Source: an uncultured Eisenbergiella sp. (GTDB lineage Bacteria > Bacillota > Clostridia > Lachnospirales > Lachnospiraceae). From it: DNA of 64,000 nucleotides. A model generated the notes under the pieces. The model saw nothing but the letters and a program-made list of their open reading frames with translations. It was not told where the DNA came from and ran no database searches. Shown one piece after another: positions 51,626 through 60,943 of the stretch. Every line of letters starts with the position of its first letter. The first letter of the stretch is position 1. The position numbers and the translations under genes are program-made. The stretch is from NCBI GenBank assembly GCA_947627215.1, contig CANQVD010000013.1:29130-93129 (forward strand). Reading direction: 5' to 3'.

Positions 51626-52788
51626 AACGGAACAGGATTGTTTTCGCGGCCCTCTGGCTGCTGTCTCTGGCGGGCATCAGCTTTTACGGAGGAGCTGTCA
51701 GTTACGGCTTTTTCTTCTGTATGACGCTGATCCCGGCGGTTTGTCTGCTCTATCTGCTCGCGGTTTATTTCTGCTTTCATATCTATCAGGAGATCGGACA
51801 GCGGGATGTGGTCAGCTCCCAGCCGGTCTCTTATTACTTTGTCCTGCAGAATGAAAGCTTTTTCGCGTTTGCCGGGCTGGGCGTGAGCCTTTTTTCCGAT
51901 CTGTCCTATGTGGAGGACATTCCGGACGGCATGGAATTCGAACTGCTTCCCGGCGACCGTTATCCCTTCCACACCCGCCTTGTCTGTAAATACCGGGGCG
52001 AGTATGAGGTGGGGGTGAAGGAGATCGCGGTGCGGGATTTCCTGCGGCTGTTTTCCGTCCGCTACCGGAATCCCGGGACCATCAAGGCGCTGGTGAAGCC
52101 GCGGATTCCCGTCCTTTCCGGCCTGCGCACCCTGCCGGAGGCGCTGGAGTACGCCAGGCGGGAAAACCGGCTGGCCAGAGACTGGCCGGATTCCTCCGCA
52201 AGAGATTATCTGCCGGGGGATCCGCTCAAACGGATCCACTGGGGCGCCACGGCCCGGGAGGGAAAGCTGAAAACGAGAGAGGAATACGGAGAGGAAAAGG
52301 AAGGGATCGTTCTTTTCCTGGATACCAGACGGTACGGAACGGACCGGGCGGCATATCTCGCTCTGGAGAACCGGATGCTGGAGATCGTGCTGGCGCTGGG
52401 CATGGTATTTGCGCGGGAAAATCTTCCATTTTCTTTTTTCTGCGGGCAGAGACAGCCGCGCTTTCTGCAGGTGGAGCGGATGCCCGATTTTGACGTGTTG
52501 TATGAGCAGATGTGTGAGCTGGCCTTTGACCCGCAGGATGACGCGGATGTCATGCTGGAGGCGCTGCGGGAAAGCGGCCGACTGAACGGATGCAGGATCG
52601 TCATCGGCGTGCTGCACAGGCTGAGCAGCGCGGCCCTCGGGCTGGCGGACCGGCTGGCGAGGGAAGGTACGCTGACAGTGTTCTATCTGACCGGCGCCCG
52701 GGAGGCGGGGGAGCCGGTTCCGCAGAGCGCGCCGCTGCGCAGGATCGTGGAAATCCCGGTGGAGGCCGAGCTGGAAGGGCTGCTGTAG
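51622..52788 (+). CDS. DUF58 domain-containing membrane-anchored protein
   Basis: The 388-residue protein has two N-terminal transmembrane helices (about 7-60), then a soluble region with the DUF58 motif RDYLPGDPLKRIHWGATAREG (about residues 193-213), followed by a VWA-like fold that is partly degenerate. DUF58 proteins are the usual partners of MoxR ATPases. It starts inside the MoxR stop codon (ATGA). The 116 bp before the next gene contain imperfect repeats of GGTCCGAAGGAC-type sequence but nothing else clear. Confidence 0.88.
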   Translation: MKRNRIVFAALWLLSLAGISFYGGAVSYGFFFCMTLIPAVCLLYLLAVYFCFHIYQEIGQRDVVSSQPVSYYFVLQNESFFAFAGLGVSLFSDLSYVEDIPDGMEFELLPGDRYPFHTRLVCKYRGEYEVGVKEIAVRDFLRLFSVRYRNPGTIKALVKPRIPVLSGLRTLPEALEYARRENRLARDWPDSSARDYLPGDPLKRIHWGATAREGKLKTREEYGEEKEGIVLFLDTRRYGTDRAAYLALENRMLEIVLALGMVFARENLPFSFFCGQRQPRFLQVERMPDFDVLYEQMCELAFDPQDDADVMLEALRESGRLNGCRIVIGVLHRLSSAALGLADRLAREGTLTVFYLTGAREAGEPVPQSAPLRRIVEIPVEAELEGLL

Positions 52789-52904
52789 GTCCGAAGGGAC
52801 AGCGGCGAAGAGCTTCGGCAGGTCCGGAAGGACTGTGGCCGTGAAGGGGCGGCGGCCGGGCGGATGGTCGCAGGGGCGGCAGGAAGCGCCGCGGAGGAAC
52901 TGTT

Positions 52905-55208
52905 TTGACGGCGGAACGGATTCGGGAACGGTATCAATTCATCTATCTGCTTTTTCAGGAGCTGCTCCTTCTGGGAATCTGTCTGTTCGGACTCGGGAGC
53001 AGAATCGGAATCGCCGCGCCGTTTGGGGCCCCGCTGGCGGCCGGCGTGACGGCGGTTCTTCTGTTCACCTGGGTCTGCAGTCTGCGGAGGCGGGAGAGAG
53101 CCTTCGCCTTTGCCGCGCTGGCCTGCGGTATCCTGGCGGCGGTCCCGGCGGCCGGAGAGAGCGGGGCGGCCTTTTTTGCCTCCTACCGGAGCTGGCTCGT
53201 GGGCGGAGAGGCGTGGATTCCGGAGTGGCAGACCGGATATGAGGTGATGCAGGCCATCCTGGCGGCGGCCGTCTGCTGCTTTGTGGGACGGCTGATCTGC
53301 CGCTTCTTCGCCGTGCGCGCGGGGCTGGCGGTTCTTCTGTCCGTTTCTCTTCTGACCGCTCTGTTCGGACGTTGGCAGATCAGTCACGCCGGGACCGTCC
53401 TGTCGCTCTGGTACGGGGTCATGACGCTGGCGGAGTATGTGAGGCTGCACTGGGAGAAAAAGAAGGAGGCGGACGCCGCGCTGTACACGGTCTGGCTCAT
53501 GCCGGTCGGTCTGGTCCTTCTGGCGCTGATGCTGCTGATGCCTTCGCCGCAGGAGGCTTATGACTGGGCGTTCGTGAAGGAGGCATACGGACGGATCCGG
53601 GAAAGCGTCGTCTCCCGGATGCACGATCTGGTCGGGGGCGGACGGGAGGATTTCGGCGTTTCCTTTCAGGGCCTTTCGGAGGACGGCGATCTGCGCGGCG
53701 GTCTGCGCAGGGGGAGCCGGGCGCTTTTTCAGATCGAAAGCGACAGCGGATTCCTCACGAATCTGTATCTGGCCGGCGCCTCTTATGACCGCTTCGACGG
53801 CAGGGGATGGGAAAAGACCTGCCATGAGGAGGAACCCTGGCGGATCTGGGATACGCTGGAAACGGTCGGGGCGGTCCAGGCGAGCGCACAGAATCCTTCC
53901 GATTACCTGAAATATACGCAGCTTCATATTTCCTACGGCTGGTTTCGCACCGGTTATCTGTTTGCGCCGTTAAAGACCCGGCGGATCCGGGACTGTGAAT
54001 ATGAAAATGACGGTGGGGATCTTCGGTTCGGCTCGGGGAGAGGATACGGGACAAGCTATCAGGCCGATTATTATCAGATCAACGCCGGAACGGCCGGATT
54101 TTACGAGCTGATGGAGCGGCTGGCTTCGGAGCCCCGGACGGAAATCGGCGGAACGCAGGATGACGCGCCGGATCCCGGGGAGCTGGCGCGATACCGGAAC
54201 AGTATCCGGGAAACTTACGGGGAAGGCACGGCGCTTTCTCCGGGCGTGCAGGACTGGCTGGAGCGGGTGCTGGAGGGTGCGGAAACGGATGCGGAAAAGC
54301 TGCGGGCTCTGGAGTACGTGCTGTCCTCCCTGGAATATACGAGAACGCCGGGAGAGCTGCCGGAAAAGGTGAAGGATGCCGGAAGCTTTCTGGATTATTT
54401 TCTGCTGGAAAGCGGACGGGGCTATTGCAGCTATTTCGCCACGGCCTTTGTGCTGCTGGCGCGCTCGCAGGGGATCCCGGCCCGGTATGTGGAGGGCTTT
54501 TGTGTACCCGCCCGGCAGAAAAAGTCTGTGACGGTGACCTCCGATATGACGCATGCCTGGCCGGAGGTATGGCTGGAGGGCTTTGGGTGGCTCCCCTTTG
54601 AGCCGACGCCGGGGTTTCTGGAGGTGCGGTATACGCCCTGGAGGATGAGCGGCGGAGAGAGCGAGAGCGCCTTCGCGGCGCCGGATGTGCGCCTTCCCGC
54701 GCGCCCGGCGGAACAGAACGGGGACCCGGAGCAGGCCGGGATGGAGGAAGCCGGGGACGAAACGGCGGACGGCGGGGAAAGCGAAGGGCAGGGAGAGCTC
54801 CTGAAACGCGTTCTGCGAAGCGTGCTCGCAGGTCTGGCTGCCCTCTTCTGCTGTTTCCCGGCGGTTCTGTGGGTGGACCGGGCGCTTCGGTCCAGACGGT
54901 TTTCGCGCATGGAAGCGGAAGAGAAGTTCCTGTATCTGCTGCGGCAGGAGCTGTGGCTTTTGTCCCGGCTGGGGCTGACCCGCGGGGAAACGGAGACGCT
55001 GCAGGAATTTCGGGTGCGGTGCGACAACGCGCTGGGGACGAAGCTCGCGGAAGCGCTGGCGTTTTATGAGGAGGTGCTTTACGCGGATAGGCCGGTGCCG
55101 GAGCAGGCGGCGGAAACGGCGGCACAGGAGCGACAGCTTCTCCTTTCCAGGCTCCGGGAGAATGGAAGGCTGCAGTACTGGCTGGCGCGGTTTCGGCTGG
55201 GCGGGTGA
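52905..55208 (+). CDS. Transglutaminase-like membrane protein
   Basis: The 767-residue protein starts with TTG 52905, six bases after GGAGGA. About six transmembrane helices fill the N-terminal 220 residues. A large extracytoplasmic domain carries the transglutaminase core: GRGYCSYFATAFVLLA (Cys508), DMTHAWPEV (His550), and FGWLPFEPTPGF, where Glu566 is in place of the usual Asp. A linker, one more helix (about 640-660) and a cytoplasmic DUF4129-like tail follow. It forms the MoxR-DUF58-TGc cluster; the substrate is unknown, but cell-wall or protein cross-linking or proteolysis is the usual suggestion. Confidence 0.9.
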   Translation: MTAERIRERYQFIYLLFQELLLLGICLFGLGSRIGIAAPFGAPLAAGVTAVLLFTWVCSLRRRERAFAFAALACGILAAVPAAGESGAAFFASYRSWLVGGEAWIPEWQTGYEVMQAILAAAVCCFVGRLICRFFAVRAGLAVLLSVSLLTALFGRWQISHAGTVLSLWYGVMTLAEYVRLHWEKKKEADAALYTVWLMPVGLVLLALMLLMPSPQEAYDWAFVKEAYGRIRESVVSRMHDLVGGGREDFGVSFQGLSEDGDLRGGLRRGSRALFQIESDSGFLTNLYLAGASYDRFDGRGWEKTCHEEEPWRIWDTLETVGAVQASAQNPSDYLKYTQLHISYGWFRTGYLFAPLKTRRIRDCEYENDGGDLRFGSGRGYGTSYQADYYQINAGTAGFYELMERLASEPRTEIGGTQDDAPDPGELARYRNSIRETYGEGTALSPGVQDWLERVLEGAETDAEKLRALEYVLSSLEYTRTPGELPEKVKDAGSFLDYFLLESGRGYCSYFATAFVLLARSQGIPARYVEGFCVPARQKKSVTVTSDMTHAWPEVWLEGFGWLPFEPTPGFLEVRYTPWRMSGGESESAFAAPDVRLPARPAEQNGDPEQAGMEEAGDETADGGESEGQGELLKRVLRSVLAGLAALFCCFPAVLWVDRALRSRRFSRMEAEEKFLYLLRQELWLLSRLGLTRGETETLQEFRVRCDNALGTKLAEALAFYEEVLYADRPVPEQAAETAAQERQLLLSRLRENGRLQYWLARFRLGG

Positions 55209-55240
55209 CGGCTGCTTTCCCGGGAAAGGGAAAGAACTGT

Positions 55241-55269
55241 TTGCGCATTCGGGGGATAGCTGGTAAAAT
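55241..55269 (+). promoter_or_regulatory. Promoter for the MdlB-like ABC transporter
   Basis: TTGCGC (55241-55246), 17 bp, TAAAAT (55264-55269) with TGG as an extended -10. AGCCGC/GCGGCT (55270-55284) form a small hairpin at the predicted start. Confidence 0.6.
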
Positions 55270-55362
55270 AGCCGCAGGGCGGCTGTTTGCTCAAGAATCA
55301 GGGATTCGTTCGTTATCATGCCAGGTGGAAGCAAATTAGAAAGGAGTCCGGGCCGGAGAGAG

Positions 55363-57123
55363 ATGGAAACCAGACAATATCAGACAAAAGAACTGTTCAG
55401 GCGTTTTCTGCCGTATTTCGCGCCGTACTGGCGGACGATGGTCTTCGACCTGTGCTGCGCGGGGATGACCACGCTGTGTGAGCTGGTGCTGCCGATGATC
55501 ATGCGCTATATCACCAACGAAGCGCTGCTGGACGCGGCGGCTCTTTCCATGCGCGCGGTGGGCGTCCTGACGGCGCTGTATCTGGCGCTGCGGATCGTGG
55601 ACTGCATCGGCGCCTATTATATGGCCGGAACCGGCCACGTCATGGGGGCGAAGATCGAGACGGACATGCGCAGGGACGCCTATCAGCATCTGCAGCAGCT
55701 TTCCAATACCTATTACAGCAATACGAAGGTGGGACAGATCATGGGACGGATCACCAACGATCTGTTCGATGTGACGGAATTCGCCCATCACTGTCCGGAG
55801 GAATTTTTCATCGCCGGGGTGAAGCTGGTGATCTCCTTCATCATCCTGGCCCGGATCAACGTGCTGCTGACGCTGATCATTTTTGTCATCGTTCCGGTGA
55901 TGGCCGCAGTCTGCATGAAGCTGAACTTTCGGATGCGCGCCGTGTTCCGCGCCCAGCGGCATCACATCGGAGAGCTCAATGCCCGCATCGAGGACAGCCT
56001 TCTGGGGCAGAAGGTGGTGAAGGCGTTCACCAATGAGGAGATGGAAAATCGGAAGTTCGAGTCGGACAACAGCAGATTTTTGGACATCAAGCGGGATTCC
56101 TATCATCTGATGGCGCAGTTCAACGCCGCGACCCGCGCGTTTGACGGCGCGATGTACGTGTCGGTAATCCTGTTCGGCAGCCTGTTCCTGATCAAAGGAC
56201 TGGTGGAACCGGGCGATCTGGTGGCGTTTCTTCTGTATGTGTCCACGCTGATCGCGACCATTCGCCGGATCATCGAGTTCGCGGAGCAGTTCCAGCGGGG
56301 GATGACGGGAATCGAGCGCTTCCTGCAGATCATGGACGCGGATATCGAGATCTTCGACGAGCCGGACGCGGTGGAAATGGGGACGCCAAAAGGGGAGATC
56401 GCATTTCACAACGTGAGCTTTGAGTACCCGGATGACCACAATCAGGTATTTCAGAACCTGAATCTGGTCATTCATCCGGGCGAAAAGGTGGCGATCGTGG
56501 GGCCCTCCGGCGGCGGAAAGACGACCCTGTGCAACCTGATCCCCCGTTTTTACGACGTAACGGGCGGGACCATCACGATCGACGGACAGAATATCCGGGA
56601 TTTCACCCTGAAAAGCCTGCGCCGGAACATCGGCATCGTCCAGCAGGATGTGTACCTGTTTTCGGGGACGGTCTATGAAAACATTTCCTACGGACGGCCG
56701 GAGGCCAGCCGGACCGAGGTGGAGGCGGCGGCGAAGCGGGCCGGCGCCCATGAGTTCATAATCGCGCTGAAAAACGGGTACGATACCTATGTGGGCGAGC
56801 GCGGCGTCAAGCTTTCCGGCGGACAGAAGCAGCGCATCAGCATCGCCCGGGTTTTTCTGAAAAATCCGCAGATCCTGATCCTGGATGAGGCCACCTCCGC
56901 GCTGGACAATGAAAGCGAGTACGCCGTGGCCCAATCCCTGGGACGGCTGGCCGTGGGCCGCACAACGCTGACCATTGCGCATCGGCTTTCCTCCATCCGC
57001 AATTCGGACCGGATCCTGGTGCTGACGGAGGAGGGCATCGTGGAAGAAGGCAATCACGAACAGCTTCTGGCGAAGAAGGGAATCTATTATCAGTTCTACC
57101 ATATGGCGGATCAACTGAAATAG
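55363..57123 (+). CDS. ABC transporter with fused permease and ATPase (MdlB/LmrA type)
   Basis: The 586-residue half-transporter begins METRQYQTKELFRRFLPYFA with six transmembrane helices (about 20-310), then a nucleotide-binding domain with Walker A GPSGGGKTT, Q-loop IGIVQQDVYLFSGTVYENIS, signature KLSGGQKQRISIARVFL, Walker B ILILDEATSALD and H-loop IAHRLSS. It probably exports lipids or hydrophobic compounds as a homodimer. ATG 55363 is used; an ATG at 55318 lacks a site. It has its own promoter and no second half-transporter next to it. Confidence 0.93.
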   Translation: METRQYQTKELFRRFLPYFAPYWRTMVFDLCCAGMTTLCELVLPMIMRYITNEALLDAAALSMRAVGVLTALYLALRIVDCIGAYYMAGTGHVMGAKIETDMRRDAYQHLQQLSNTYYSNTKVGQIMGRITNDLFDVTEFAHHCPEEFFIAGVKLVISFIILARINVLLTLIIFVIVPVMAAVCMKLNFRMRAVFRAQRHHIGELNARIEDSLLGQKVVKAFTNEEMENRKFESDNSRFLDIKRDSYHLMAQFNAATRAFDGAMYVSVILFGSLFLIKGLVEPGDLVAFLLYVSTLIATIRRIIEFAEQFQRGMTGIERFLQIMDADIEIFDEPDAVEMGTPKGEIAFHNVSFEYPDDHNQVFQNLNLVIHPGEKVAIVGPSGGGKTTLCNLIPRFYDVTGGTITIDGQNIRDFTLKSLRRNIGIVQQDVYLFSGTVYENISYGRPEASRTEVEAAAKRAGAHEFIIALKNGYDTYVGERGVKLSGGQKQRISIARVFLKNPQILILDEATSALDNESEYAVAQSLGRLAVGRTTLTIAHRLSSIRNSDRILVLTEEGIVEEGNHEQLLAKKGIYYQFYHMADQLK

Positions 57124-57205
57124 GTTTTATGGGAGGCCATACCCGGCCGCCGGATAAAAAGAAATGACAAAAGAGGGAAAAACAACGAAAGGAGAGGGGA
57201 AAGCG

Positions 57206-57790
57206 ATGAAAAACTGTTTTGCAAAGCTGTGTGCGGCGGTCTGTCTGACGGCGCTGCTGCTGTCCGCCGCCGGGTGTGCGAAGACGGGCGAAAGCGCCGG
57301 TGCGCAGACGGAGGACGGCAGTTACAGAGAGGATGCGGCGACGGCGGAGCTGCAGGCCGCGGTGCAGGAGGCGCTGGGAGATGCCTATTGGCCCAATATG
57401 GATATCGATGCGCAGATGCTGGAGGATCTGTTCAGCGTTCCGGCGGAGCTGTATGAGGAGTTTTCCGGACAGATGCCGATGATCTCCGCCAACGTGGACA
57501 CGCTGCTGATCTTTAAGGCCGCAGAAGGGAAAGAGGCCGATCTGGAGGCGGCGCTGAACGCTTACCGGGATTACAACATCAACGAAGCCATGCAGTATCC
57601 TTCCAACATGGGCAAGGTACAGGCCTCGCAGATTGAAACGTTCGGCCGCTATGTCTGCTTTGTGCAGTTGGGCGGGGATCTGACGGAGGTGGAAGAGTCT
57701 GCGGAGGACTCCGACGCCGCCATCATCGAACACTGTGAAAAGGAGAACGCGAAGGCGCTGGAGACCATAGAGAAGCTGCTGCTGAAGTGA
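57206..57790 (+). CDS. DUF4358 lipoprotein
   Basis: The 194-residue protein starts at ATG 57206 behind GGAGAGGGG. It has a lipoprotein signal ending LSAAGC, a short linker and a DUF4358 domain (WPNMDIDAQMLEDLFSVPAE, MPMISANVDTLLIFKAAEGK, GKEADLEAALNAYRDYN). Such lipoproteins are frequently encoded with MBOAT and DHHW proteins, as here, in surface polysaccharide O-acetylation loci. The function is unknown; a role on the outer side of the membrane in the acyl-transfer complex is suggested by context. Confidence 0.85.
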   Translation: MKNCFAKLCAAVCLTALLLSAAGCAKTGESAGAQTEDGSYREDAATAELQAAVQEALGDAYWPNMDIDAQMLEDLFSVPAELYEEFSGQMPMISANVDTLLIFKAAEGKEADLEAALNAYRDYNINEAMQYPSNMGKVQASQIETFGRYVCFVQLGGDLTEVEESAEDSDAAIIEHCEKENAKALETIEKLLLK

Positions 57791-57869
57791 CGCGGGCATG
57801 CGCCAGGCGGCGGCCCGGCGCTGCAGGACGCGGCAGGGACTGCCGTCCTGTATGGGGGAAAGGATGACC

Positions 57870-59273
57870 ATGGTTTTTTCCAGTCTGCTGTTTTTATTCC
57901 GTTTTCTGCCGGTATTCTTTCTGATCTATTTTCTGGCTCCCCACAGGGCAAAAAATCTTGTCCTGTTTTTGGGGAGCCTTGTTTTTTATGCCTGGGGGGA
58001 ACCCGTGTATGTGGTCCTTCTTCTGTTTTCCACGGTGTCCGACTACGGTCACGGGCTGGCGATCGGACGGGCACGGCGTCTGGGGAAGGAAGGGGCGGCG
58101 AAAGCCCTTTTGATCTCCTCCGTGGCGGTCAATTTGCTGCTGCTGGGCTTTTTCAAATATGCGGATTTTCTCATCGGCAGCATCAATGCGGTGACGGGAA
58201 GCGGCATTCCTCTGCTGAATCTGCCGCTGCCCATCGGTATTTCCTTTTATACCTTCCAGACCATGTCCTATACGATAGAGGTGTACCGGCAGAGGGTGCC
58301 CGCCCAGCGGAATATCATCGCGTTCGGCGCCTTTGTCGCCATGTTTCCCCAGCTCATCGCCGGGCCGATCGTGCAGTACCGGGATGTGGAGAAAGCGCTG
58401 CGCGCCCGCAGGGTGACGGCGCGGGGACTGGACGAGGGCGTGCGCCGTTTCTGCATCGGACTTGGGAAAAAGGTGCTGCTGGCCAATCAGGCGGGAGCGC
58501 TGTTTGAACAGTTTACGGGCTGGGAAACGCCGGAGCGCACCGTGCTGGCGGCCTGGACCGCGATGCTGTGTTTCGCCTTTCAGATCTATTTCGACTTTTC
58601 CGGGTATTCCGACATGGCGTCCGGTCTCGGAAAAATGATGGGCTTTGCTTTCCCGGAGAATTTCCGATATCCCTATACGGCGAAAAGCGTCACCGAATTC
58701 TGGCGGCGCTGGCATATGTCCCTGTCCGGCTGGTTTCGGGAATACGTCTATATTCCGCTGGGCGGCAACCGCAGGGGGATCAGGCGGCAGCTTCTCAATA
58801 TCCTGATCGTATGGACGCTCACCGGCCTGTGGCACGGCGCAGCCTGGAATTTCCTGCTCTGGGGACTGTGGTTCGCGGCTTTTCTGATCCTGGAGAAGCT
58901 CTGGCTGCTGAAGCCGCTTTCCAGGCATCCGGCGCTGGGGCACGTTTATACACTGCTGGCGGTGCTGGGAGGCTGGGTGCTGTTTTCCATGACAGAGCCC
59001 GGGACGCTTGCGGACTGTCTTCTGGCCATGACGGGGCAAAACGGGGCCGGACTGTGGAGCAATGCCGTGTTGTATGAGCTTTACAGCAACGGACCGCTGC
59101 TTCTGCTCATGGCGGCGGGATCCACGCCGCTTCCCGCCATGCTGGGGAGGAAGATCGCGGCCGCAAAGGGCGGATGGCTGGCGGCCTGTCTGTGGCCGCT
59201 GCTTCTGTTCGCGCTTTCGACAGCGTTTTTGGTGGACGCAAGCTATAATCCGTTCCTGTATTTTCGATTTTAA
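57870..59273 (+). CDS. MBOAT family O-acyltransferase (AlgI/DltB-like)
   Basis: The 467-residue, about 11-helix protein has MBOAT hallmarks: GISFYTFQTMSYTIEVYR, LIAGPIVQYRD, YPYTAKSVTEFWRRWHMSLS and the catalytic LTGLWHGAAWNFLLWG His. AlgI-like proteins transfer acetyl from cytoplasm toward an exported acceptor with a DHHW/AlgX-type partner, which is the next gene. ATG 57870 has AGG six bases upstream; ATG 57864 is an alternative. A hairpin (57824-57850) spans the leader up to the ribosome site. The stretch ATGCGCCAGGCGGC (57798-57811) repeats a piece of palindrome copy A. Confidence 0.93.
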   Translation: MVFSSLLFLFRFLPVFFLIYFLAPHRAKNLVLFLGSLVFYAWGEPVYVVLLLFSTVSDYGHGLAIGRARRLGKEGAAKALLISSVAVNLLLLGFFKYADFLIGSINAVTGSGIPLLNLPLPIGISFYTFQTMSYTIEVYRQRVPAQRNIIAFGAFVAMFPQLIAGPIVQYRDVEKALRARRVTARGLDEGVRRFCIGLGKKVLLANQAGALFEQFTGWETPERTVLAAWTAMLCFAFQIYFDFSGYSDMASGLGKMMGFAFPENFRYPYTAKSVTEFWRRWHMSLSGWFREYVYIPLGGNRRGIRRQLLNILIVWTLTGLWHGAAWNFLLWGLWFAAFLILEKLWLLKPLSRHPALGHVYTLLAVLGGWVLFSMTEPGTLADCLLAMTGQNGAGLWSNAVLYELYSNGPLLLLMAAGSTPLPAMLGRKIAAAKGGWLAACLWPLLLFALSTAFLVDASYNPFLYFRF

Positions 59274-59288
59274 AGAGAGGAAAGTGCG

Positions 59289-60530
59289 GTGAAAAACAGA
59301 TTGTGTTGCTTTTTCCGACGGCTGTTCCGTGCGGGATTGTCGGCCCGTCCGGCGGAGGAGCCGGCGCGTATGTCCGGGGCGGGGGCGTGCGGCGGACCGG
59401 ATTCGGGACACTCACCGGAAATGCCGGCGCTGCTGCCGTTTCTGGCGGCGCTTTTGCTGGCCGGCGTGCTCATCTGGGACGCGGCCGTGCCGGTGAGAAG
59501 CTTTTCCGATACGGAAAACCGCCGTCTTTCGCAGTGGCCGGCGTTCAGCGTGCAGGCCGTGCTGGACGGTTCCTTTATGGAACAGTATGAGGCGTACGTG
59601 ACGGATCAGATGCCGGGGCGGGACGCTTTTATCGCGGTCAAGGCCACCGCCCAGCGCCTGCTGGGAAGGCGGGATATCAACGGCGTTTATTTCGTATCCG
59701 GCGGCCTGATCGAGCAGCATACGCCGGAGTCTGTGGACCTTCAAAAAGCGGAACGCAAGACGGAACGCATGCTGGAACAGGCGGAGGAGATCTCCGAATG
59801 GATCCCAGGCAAAGTCGGTCTGATGCTGGTTCCCGCGGCGGACGCCGTGCGGCCCGAAGTCCTGCCGGCCTTTTCCCGGAACTTCGATCAGGAAAGCTGG
59901 CTTTCCGGAGTGCAGGAGACGGCACAGGAGCGGGGACTGACGGTGATCGATGCGCTGGAAGCGCTGCGGGAGCATGCGGTGGAGGAGCTCTATTACGCTA
60001 CCGACCATCACTGGACCACGCTGGGGGCTTTTTACGGCTATCAGGCCATGCGCGAGGCCTTCGGGCTGGATCCGGCCGATCTGCGGATGTACGAAAGGCG
60101 TGCGGTGAGCGAAGATTTTTACGGCACGCTCCAGGCGAAGGTCAATGTGCCCATGAAGGCGGACCGCATCGAGATCTTCACCCGTCCGCAGGAGGGGGAG
60201 CATCCGGTCCGCTTCGTGTACGAGGAGAGAGAGGCCGGATCCTGCTATTTTTATGACAGGCTGGCCACCCGGGATGCCTATGCGTTTTTCCTGGACGGGA
60301 ACTATCCGCTGGCGGAGATCGCCGGAGACGGCCCCGCGGACCGATCGATCCTGCTCATCAAGGATTCCTATGCCAACTGCTTTGCGCCGTTTCTGACCCG
60401 GGACTACGGGACGGTCTGGCTTTTGGACCGGCGGTATTACCGGGGAGACGTGACGGAGGCGGTGCGGGAGTACGCGCCCACGGACGTGCTCTATCTGTAT
60501 CAGGTGTTCCAGTTCATCGAAAGCTTTTGA
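59289..60530 (+). CDS. DHHW family protein (AlgJ/AlgX-like acetyltransferase partner)
   Basis: The 413-residue protein starts with GTG 59289 after an AGAGAGGAAAG site. It has a basic N-terminus, a single transmembrane anchor (about 46-65), then an SGNH-like extracellular domain. The DHHW catalytic motif is TDHHWT (Asp239, His240, His241), with GLIEQHTPESVD and the later LLIKDSYANCFAP. AlgJ/AlgX-type proteins accept acetyl from the MBOAT partner and O-acetylate the polysaccharide. This completes the DUF4358-MBOAT-DHHW group. Confidence 0.9.
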   Translation: MKNRLCCFFRRLFRAGLSARPAEEPARMSGAGACGGPDSGHSPEMPALLPFLAALLLAGVLIWDAAVPVRSFSDTENRRLSQWPAFSVQAVLDGSFMEQYEAYVTDQMPGRDAFIAVKATAQRLLGRRDINGVYFVSGGLIEQHTPESVDLQKAERKTERMLEQAEEISEWIPGKVGLMLVPAADAVRPEVLPAFSRNFDQESWLSGVQETAQERGLTVIDALEALREHAVEELYYATDHHWTTLGAFYGYQAMREAFGLDPADLRMYERRAVSEDFYGTLQAKVNVPMKADRIEIFTRPQEGEHPVRFVYEEREAGSCYFYDRLATRDAYAFFLDGNYPLAEIAGDGPADRSILLIKDSYANCFAPFLTRDYGTVWLLDRRYYRGDVTEAVREYAPTDVLYLYQVFQFIESF

Positions 60531-60624
60531 GACCGCCGTCCATTCTCTGTCCGGAGCGGCCCGGTGGAAAATGCGGTCCGCTTTCCCCGGAACAGCGGCG
60601 GTACAGGAAAATAAGGATAGCACC

Positions 60625-60653
60625 TTTTCTCCCGGAGGGAAAAGTGATAAAAT
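60625..60653 (+). promoter_or_regulatory. Possible promoter upstream of palindrome B and the beta-CASP gene
   Basis: TAAAAT (60648-60653) has TGA before it as an extended -10, with a weak TTTTCT (60625-60630) at 17 bp. The predicted start is within a few bases of palindrome B. Confidence 0.45.
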
Positions 60654-60667
60654 GAAATAAATCAGTT

Positions 60668-60898
60668 CAGGCATTCCCCGGAATACGGCCCCGACGGAAG
60701 GCTGCGCCCGCGTCCGGCGTCCCTTCCATTTTCCCGGACCGTAGAAAAACGCCGGTACTTGGCAAGGCAAGTCCGTCAGGACGCAGCCGAGCCTAGTATC
60801 CGCTGCGTTTTTCTCCGAGCGAGAGCGTGTCCGGAAAAGGAAGGGACGCCGGACGCGGGCGCAGCCTTCCGTCGGGGCCGTATCCCGGGGAATGTCTG
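60668..60898. repeat. Large imperfect palindrome, copy B of the intergenic hairpin family, in the 5' leader of the beta-CASP gene
   Basis: Outer arms from CAGGCATTCCCCGG (60668) and its complement (to 60898) match over about 55 bp with two mismatches. They enclose a core (60724-60842) that aligns with copy A on the opposite strand. In the core ends, GACCGTAGAAAAACGCCGG and TGCGTTTTTCTCCGAGCG are retained almost unchanged. The tip pairs GTCC with GGAC where copy A pairs GCCC with GGGC. The outer arms are unlike those of copy A. The element nearly fills the leader between the promoter and the start codon at 60944. Confidence 0.85.
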
Positions 60899-60943
60899 AG
60901 CAACTGCATGGCGGAGAGCGCGGCGGAAAAGGAGGAATATGGC

